IMG/VR virus record: IMGVR_UViG_3300046524_000341
Location: 1 to 24,608 of that record
Source of the DNA: a virus
Direction: 5' to 3' (one strand)
Length of the DNA: 24,608 nt
The notes under the pieces are model-generated. The model was not told the DNA's origin, did not search any database, and saw only the letters and a program-made list of their open reading frames with translations. This document shows positions 21,110 through 24,608 of this stretch, piece after piece (position 1 is the stretch's first letter; every line of letters starts with the position of its first letter). A program made the translations under genes and the position numbers.

Positions 21110-21520
21110 TTGTTTTGGCATTCTCCATGTCCCGCTCGTACAGCGCCTGGCAGGCGTCAGCGAACAGAACGAAGTCTTCGAAGTCCAGGCACTCGACGTC
21201 TTCGAGGTTCCAGTGCCATCGCTCGAACATTGGAACGGCGTCGTAGATTAGTCGTCCGACCCGTTCAGCATGGGTTTCAAAAAATCCTCGAACCACTTCT
21301 TCATCGGTCCGAAGTCTTCGATATCGATCTCGGCGACGATCTTGTCGTCGATCTCACACAGGTTCGCGAGAGCCTTCTCCATCGCGGCGACGCTGTCCTT
21401 TTCCACGTTCTTGATGAACTCGCGGAGGTCGCGCACCTTGGGGCGGCGAGCCGAGAACTGAGCGTAGTTGGCGCCGCGGAACTCGAACGGGAACTTGAGG
21501 TCGAAAGTCTTGGCAGTCAT
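21096..21520 (-). CDS. frameshifted tail assembly chaperone gpE+E'
   Basis: This is the long product of the E region, made by a -1 frameshift at 21284-21278. Ribosomes read gpE up to the slippery heptamer, slip back by one base and continue in the frame that reads FFETHAERVGRLIYDAV to the stop at 21098-21096. The joined protein has about 141 aa, almost exactly the 142 aa of P2 gpE+E'. In P2-like and lambda-like phages the short and long chaperones coat the tape measure and recruit tube subunits. The E' part has a WHWN and LFADACQALYERD segment and is helical. The E' frame has no credible start of its own, which supports the frameshift. Confidence 0.85.
21248..21520 (-). CDS. E: tail assembly chaperone gpE (short form)
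   Basis: The 90-aa product starts at the ATG at 21520 with AGGTG upstream; a GTG three codons earlier (21529) is in the same frame. P2 gpE has 91 aa. The sequence MTAKTFDLKFPFEFRGANYAQF with KVRDLREFI is typical of the family. It is cytosolic and not part of the finished tail. It follows a strong terminator after the tube gene and is followed by the tape measure gene, as in P2. Confidence 0.9.
   Translation of the reverse strand: MTAKTFDLKFPFEFRGANYAQFSARRPKVRDLREFIKNVEKDSVAAMEKALANLCEIDDKIVAEIDIEDFGPMKKWFEDFLKPMLNGSDD
21278..21284 (-). other. -1 frameshift slippery site
   Basis: On the minus strand T-TTT-TTG is in the gpE frame as Phe-Leu at codons 80-81 of the 90-aa form. This is the same heptamer as in P2 gene E. 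Slipping gives GFFETHA, the start of the E' reading. A short ACCC/GGGT stem (21275-21259) just downstream could act as a stimulator, but it is weak. Confidence 0.85.
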
Positions 21521-21542
21521 TTTGCACACCTATTTGGTATTG

Positions 21543-21578
21543 GAAAAAGAAAAGGCCCCGCCGGAATGGCGAGGCCTT
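21543..21578 (-). terminator. strong intrinsic terminator between tube and E genes
   Basis: On the minus strand AAGGCCTCGCC (21578-21568) pairs with GGCGGGGCCTT (21562-21552), eleven pairs with one wobble and a five-base loop. The run TTTTCTTTTT follows (to 21543 with flanking bases). It should end most transcripts that come through the sheath and tube genes. Confidence 0.85.
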
Positions 21579-21601
21579 GCAGTTTGGGAAGTTGCCCGGA
21601 C

Positions 21602-22126
21602 TTAGTAGCTGAAGCCCAGGATGCGGCGAGCGTTGCTGCTCTTGTCCGTGCCGCCGATGATCGTGATCTTGTTGAACACGTCGATCGAAGCGACGATTTG
21701 GTTGTCGATCTTGTGCGTAAGCACATTGGCGACGAGATTGACGGTCATGTCAGCCTTCTTGCCGGCCGAGATCTTGCCGGGCTTCACCGACTTGATCAGG
21801 CTGCGGGTCGAGATGACCACGCCCTTCTCAGCGCCGCCGGGCGTGAGCAGATAGCCACGGAAGGTCACCGGCACGTCGAGCGAGCCAGGGCCGTATCCGA
21901 TCTTGGTCCAGATCTGTGCGTCCCAGGTGTGAAGCTGGAAGTCGAACTCGATCTTTTCGATGCCCATCGGGATTTCGACGGTGCCGTCCATGCCGCCACC
22001 ACGGAACTCTTCAACAGCGATGTTGATTTCCGGGGGCTGAAATTCCGGGGCTTCACCGATCTTGCCGACGCCGTCGACCCAGACAGTGAAGTCCTGGAAA
22101 ATGTTAGAGTCGCGAAGATTGCTCAT
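21602..22126 (-). CDS. FII: major tail tube protein (FII)
   Basis: The 174-aa product matches the P2 FII tube family (172 aa in P2): SNIFQDFTVWVDGVGKIG at the start, EFQPPEINIAVEEFRGGGMDG at about residues 28-48, and PMGIEKIEFDFQLHTWDAQIW. Tube subunits stack in rings inside the sheath around the tape measure. The start is the ATG at 22126, five bases after GGAG; an ATG five codons earlier is in frame but has no ribosome site. It contains no cysteine. It is one of the two most abundant tail proteins and has terminator-like hairpins on both sides. Confidence 0.95.
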   Translation of the reverse strand: MSNLRDSNIFQDFTVWVDGVGKIGEAPEFQPPEINIAVEEFRGGGMDGTVEIPMGIEKIEFDFQLHTWDAQIWTKIGYGPGSLDVPVTFRGYLLTPGGAEKGVVISTRSLIKSVKPGKISAGKKADMTVNLVANVLTHKIDNQIVASIDVFNKITIIGGTDKSSNARRILGFSY

Positions 22127-22149
22127 TTGGTCTCCAGACAAGCCAAAGA

Positions 22150-22175
22150 CCGACCCGGATCATTGTCCGGGCCGG
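22150..22175 (-). terminator. hairpin between sheath and tube genes
   Basis: On the minus strand CCGGCCCGGA (22175-22166) pairs with TCCGGGTCGG (22159-22150), ten pairs with one wobble and a six-base loop. The T-tract after it is poor (TCTTTGG), so it may stabilise the upstream sheath transcript rather than end it. Confidence 0.5.
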
Positions 22176-22215
22176 CTTTAGGCTTAGGTTGTTGGGATTG
22201 GCGACGTGCCGCTGA

Positions 22216-23673
22216 TTAGGCGGTCGAAGTGCCAGTGATGGTGCGAGCGAACGTCTCGATGAAGTCCGTGTAGTATTGCGGGTTGCGCGTTGCACGGAAC
22301 TGCAGGTGCTCAAGGCACGCCGGGGGTTCGAGATCGAAGTCGACCGTCAGCTCACCCGCGGAGAAGGTCGCCGGGGTGTTGATGTTCGGGTCGATCCAGC
22401 ACGAACCGCCGATCAGCGCGCCGCGGGCGCGGAGCAGTCGCAGGTAAGCAGAGACGTCGCCCTCGATGTCTTCGAGCAGCTGGTAGCTGAACGGCTTGTC
22501 GAGGCGGGTGCGCTCGGCACGCTCCAGGCTCTCGTAGATCATGTCCGCGGTGCGGCGCACCGACATCTGAGCCCAGAGAGGCTCGTCGCCAGTGCCGCGC
22601 AGACCCCAGAAGCGGAAACCGTCATCGTGGATGATGGTCGTGATCTGGGCTGCGTTCAGCATGTTCGCTTCGCAGTCGCGATCGTTCGGCATGAAGTCGA
22701 CCGGACGACCGGGGCCGCCGATGTTCTGGATGACCTCGTTCGAGAACGAGTACCAGAAGCCCTTCTCCTCATCGATCCGCGCCTGGATGCCCGCCGCGTA
22801 GGCCGATGCCGGCTTGTTGACGTAGACCGAGTTCTCGGTATCCCACTTGAGGACGCCCGGATCTATCACGCCGACGCGCTGCGATCCGAAGTCGTTTCGG
22901 TAGGACACGGCGTCCGCGTAGTTGGTGCCGGGACCGTCCACGAAAGCAACAGCGCGGAGGCGGTCGACGATCGAGCCCATGGCCATGCCGACCGGGTTGG
23001 CGACATTGCCGAGGGTCGCGGATGCGGCAGCGTTGGAGCCGGCGCCGGTGATGGTTACGGTCGGAGTGCCGCTCGTGTAGCCATAACCCGGGTCGGTGAT
23101 GCTGATGCCGGTGAGCGCACCGCCGACCACCTGAGGGACAGCAGTCGCCTGCCGTCCGCCGGCCGCCGGGGCGTCGATGGTGACGCTGGTGGTGTTGGCC
23201 ACGTAGCCGTTGCCACCTGCAGTCACGTTGATGTTGGCGACGCCGTTGGTCGGGCGACCGCTGGTCAGGCCCGGAGCGATGATCAGCTTCGGGATCACCT
23301 TCAGCATCGGGCGGGCCTTCAGCAGAGCCCAGACACCGGTCTTGGCGGTGGGTGAGCCCACGGCGTTTGACCAGGTCTGTGCCAACTGATTGGCGCCAGC
23401 CGTGCCTTCGGCGACGCGAACCACCACGACCACAGCCGACTTCTGGCTATAGATGGCGTCGATGCTGTCGAGCAGCGTTCCGTTGGTCTTCAGCTGACCT
23501 GCCTTCAGCGCGTCAGCGAAGACGGCGACAGGCGTGTTCAGAGGGAAGAGAGCCGGATCGGCGTCGGGCGCGGTGCCGACCAGGCCGATCACGTTCGACT
23601 TAACGGTCTCAACGGGTCCGGCCGGGCTGTCGAGTTCGATGGTCTCGACGCCGTGGAGATATTGAATGGTCAC
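22216..23673 (-). CDS. FI: tail sheath protein (FI) with inserted glycine-rich domain
   Basis: This 485-aa protein is the contractile sheath. Diagnostic parts are the N-terminal GVETIELDSPAGPVETVKSN, SNVIGLVGTAPDAD, the ADRLRA-type helix VDRLRAVAFVDGPGT near 237-250, and the C-terminal ARGALIGGSCW and LEHLQFRATRNPQYYTDF. P2 FI has 396 aa. The extra length lies at about residues 141-225, between the IIAPG strand and the VDRLRA helix: a Gly/Thr/Val-rich insert with two loosely similar units (GGNGY...VTI and PGYGYTSGTPTVTITG). It probably forms a beta-rich domain on the outside of the sheath. Three cysteines are present. It starts at a GTG at 23673 with GGGAG upstream and follows an intrinsic terminator. 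Confidence 0.95.
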   Translation of the reverse strand: MTIQYLHGVETIELDSPAGPVETVKSNVIGLVGTAPDADPALFPLNTPVAVFADALKAGQLKTNGTLLDSIDAIYSQKSAVVVVVRVAEGTAGANQLAQTWSNAVGSPTAKTGVWALLKARPMLKVIPKLIIAPGLTSGRPTNGVANINVTAGGNGYVANTTSVTIDAPAAGGRQATAVPQVVGGALTGISITDPGYGYTSGTPTVTITGAGSNAAASATLGNVANPVGMAMGSIVDRLRAVAFVDGPGTNYADAVSYRNDFGSQRVGVIDPGVLKWDTENSVYVNKPASAYAAGIQARIDEEKGFWYSFSNEVIQNIGGPGRPVDFMPNDRDCEANMLNAAQITTIIHDDGFRFWGLRGTGDEPLWAQMSVRRTADMIYESLERAERTRLDKPFSYQLLEDIEGDVSAYLRLLRARGALIGGSCWIDPNINTPATFSAGELTVDFDLEPPACLEHLQFRATRNPQYYTDFIETFARTITGTSTA

Positions 23674-23692
23674 TTATTGGTTCTCCCAAACG

Positions 23693-23716
23693 AAAAAAGC
23701 CACCCGTTGGGGTGGC
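23693..23716 (-). terminator. intrinsic terminator upstream of the sheath gene
   Basis: On the minus strand GCCACCC (23716-23710) pairs with GGGTGGC (23705-23699), seven perfect pairs and a four-base loop, followed by six T (23698-23693). It separates the small tail-associated genes from the sheath gene. I see no clear promoter in the 20 bases between it and the sheath start, so read-through is needed or the promoter is atypical. Confidence 0.85.
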
Positions 23717-23740
23717 TGCGGATGGCTTGTGGTGATGGGG

Positions 23741-24169
23741 TTACGGTCTGGAGATCAGCGGAACGTGGGTCCACATCTCCTGGCCGGGGACGATGGTGAT
23801 GCCCTGCTCGACCGTGATCGATCCTTTCGCAAGGCGGTAGATGCCATCGCCTGCGACGAGAACGATGTCATAGGTATAGGTGTCGGGTAGCACCTGAGTG
23901 CTGTCCGACGCCCGAACGTGAAGCGAGAATTTGCCGCTCGCTGCGTCGCTCAAGAGGATCTGCTGGTTGTCCAACGATGCATTGAGTGCAACGGTCTTCG
24001 ACGACCCTTGCATCTGCATGTAGATCTTCCAGCCACTCTCGATCGCGACCGGGGCACCGTTCACGGTGACCTGATAATTCCTGACCCAGTCCTCGTTGTT
24101 CGCCACAGTGAACGTGTCAACGATGACATCAGGAGGCACGTCAATGACGGCGACAGCGATGACGTTCAT
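23741..24169 (-). CDS. small beta-rich tail-associated protein
   Basis: This 142-aa protein starts MNVIAVAVIDVPPDVIVDTFTVANNEDWV and contains SGWKIYMQMQG, SLDNQQILLSDAASGKFSL and DTYTYDIVLVAGDG...RLAKGSITVEQG. The pattern of an early 'DTF-F-V' strand, 'W-I-MQ' and 'Y-YDI---DG---RL--G-I-V' is that of small baseplate- or fibre-associated beta-sandwich proteins found beside phage tail fibre genes (BppU N-terminal-like). It probably attaches to, or decorates, the baseplate or fibre. The start codon shares one base with the stop of the preceding gene (TAATG). Confidence 0.7.
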   Translation of the reverse strand: MNVIAVAVIDVPPDVIVDTFTVANNEDWVRNYQVTVNGAPVAIESGWKIYMQMQGSSKTVALNASLDNQQILLSDAASGKFSLHVRASDSTQVLPDTYTYDIVLVAGDGIYRLAKGSITVEQGITIVPGQEMWTHVPLISRP

Positions 24170-24552
24170 TAGGCGACCAGCGCTGCGGACCGGATCAGAA
24201 GATTGTCAACCTGGGTCGGACCGAAGTTCAGCGCCGCGATCATTATCTGCACCAGAGGATCGGTGCGCTTGACCTCGATGGCCAACTCCCACTCTTCCTG
24301 AGCATCGGGGTTGGAGGCGATGGCCGATCGGACCGTCTCCCAGATACCCAGCTCACCGAAGGCGCGCTTGAGACCGAGCTTAGAGGCTGAGACCGGGACC
24401 AGGCTTGGATCTGGATCTGCGGCGTCGGGGATATTGAACTTCTTCCATTCCTGATAGTAGATCCAATCGACGTTGAGAGGATCGTTCGGGATGAATGCGC
24501 CATCATTCTTCCGGATGACCCCCTCAGATCGGCCGAGTTTGTAGTCAGACAT
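24169..24552 (-). CDS. small tail fibre region protein
   Basis: The product from the ATG at 24552 has 127 aa; AGGAA lies ten bases upstream. It begins MSDYKLGRSEGVIRKNDGAFIPNDPLN-DW and YYQEWKKFNIPD, an N-terminal pattern shared by short proteins coded after phage tail fibres ('VIR.DG..IP.DP.N.D...Y..W'). The rest is helical. A role in fibre assembly or attachment is likely from position but unproven. The same frame stays open to the window edge (a start at 24597 would add 15 residues), so a longer form cannot be excluded. The 56 bases upstream may also hold the end of a fibre gene, but three frames compete and I make no call. Confidence 0.7.
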   Translation of the reverse strand: MSDYKLGRSEGVIRKNDGAFIPNDPLNVDWIYYQEWKKFNIPDAADPDPSLVPVSASKLGLKRAFGELGIWETVRSAIASNPDAQEEWELAIEVKRTDPLVQIMIAALNFGPTQVDNLLIRSAALVA

Positions 24553-24608
24553 TGTGAGTAATTCCTGTTGAATGGCGCTGTCGCACTTTTGGATCACATC
24601 CTCGCGTT

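Noticed and set aside
21110-23355. Rightward open frames opposite the E, tube and sheath genes
   Set aside because: The leftward genes are clear P2 tail homologues. The opposite frames have biased composition and no motif.

Overview
This window is part of the genome of a contractile-tailed (myovirus-type) phage. GC-rich codon use and the mix of small conserved phage families (DUF7220-, DUF7352- and DUF7831-like proteins and a rhizobial-phage-type HTH protein) suggest an alphaproteobacterial, probably Rhizobiales, host. No integrase, tRNA or CRISPR array is visible, and the host is an inference.

Layout. (1) 1-1215, rightward: the end of one gene, a small exported protein, a 60-aa protein and a DUF4326-SLOG fusion. 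(2) 1196-1954, leftward: a lone membrane protein with a KdpD/DUF4118-like four-helix segment. (3) About 1955-2154: a divergent control region with promoters, a 14-bp palindrome and an operator-like repeat. (4) 2155-9952, rightward: a tightly packed accessory operon with many 1-4 base start/stop overlaps. It holds an HTH-like protein, dCMP deaminase, two zinc-binding proteins, an MT-A70 methyltransferase, an exported cysteine amidohydrolase-like protein, two Nudix hydrolases, a papain-like protein, a PPP-type phosphatase, a DUF7352 protein, a putative 2OG-Fe(II) oxygenase-like protein, a DUF7831-like protein and a second exported protein. (5) 9953-12871, leftward: a DUF7220-like membrane protein, a dNMP kinase and a 651-aa protein with a metallophosphoesterase-type C-terminal half (T5 A1-like). 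(6) 12872-15249, leftward: a highly structured RNA leader and a lysis cassette of endolysin, overlapping i-/o-spanins and two small membrane proteins, one only 56 aa. (7) 15263-24552, leftward: a P2-like tail module in the order sheath FI, tube FII, E/E' with a -1 frameshift, tape measure, U, X, D, preceded by two small tail-associated proteins.

How it works together: the rightward genes look like host-takeover and nucleotide-metabolism functions (dCMP deaminase, Nudix, phosphatase, ADP-ribose/nucleotide-binding-like folds, methylation), and the leftward genes make the tail and lyse the cell. The tail operon carries terminator-like hairpins in most of its few non-coding gaps, probably to set stepwise transcript ratios.

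The most unusual signal is the 110-base stretch between the 56-aa membrane protein and the A1-like gene. Three nested inverted repeats with perfect 11-, 10- and 9-bp arms, plus a fourth small hairpin, predict a multi-branched RNA whose outer helix pairs with the ribosome binding site of the A1-like gene. Its central palindrome shares an exact 12-base word with the control region of the HTH gene. A second notable arrangement is the terminator whose loop carries the stop codon of the frameshifted E' frame just before the tape measure gene; this could couple frameshifting to transcription of the tape measure.
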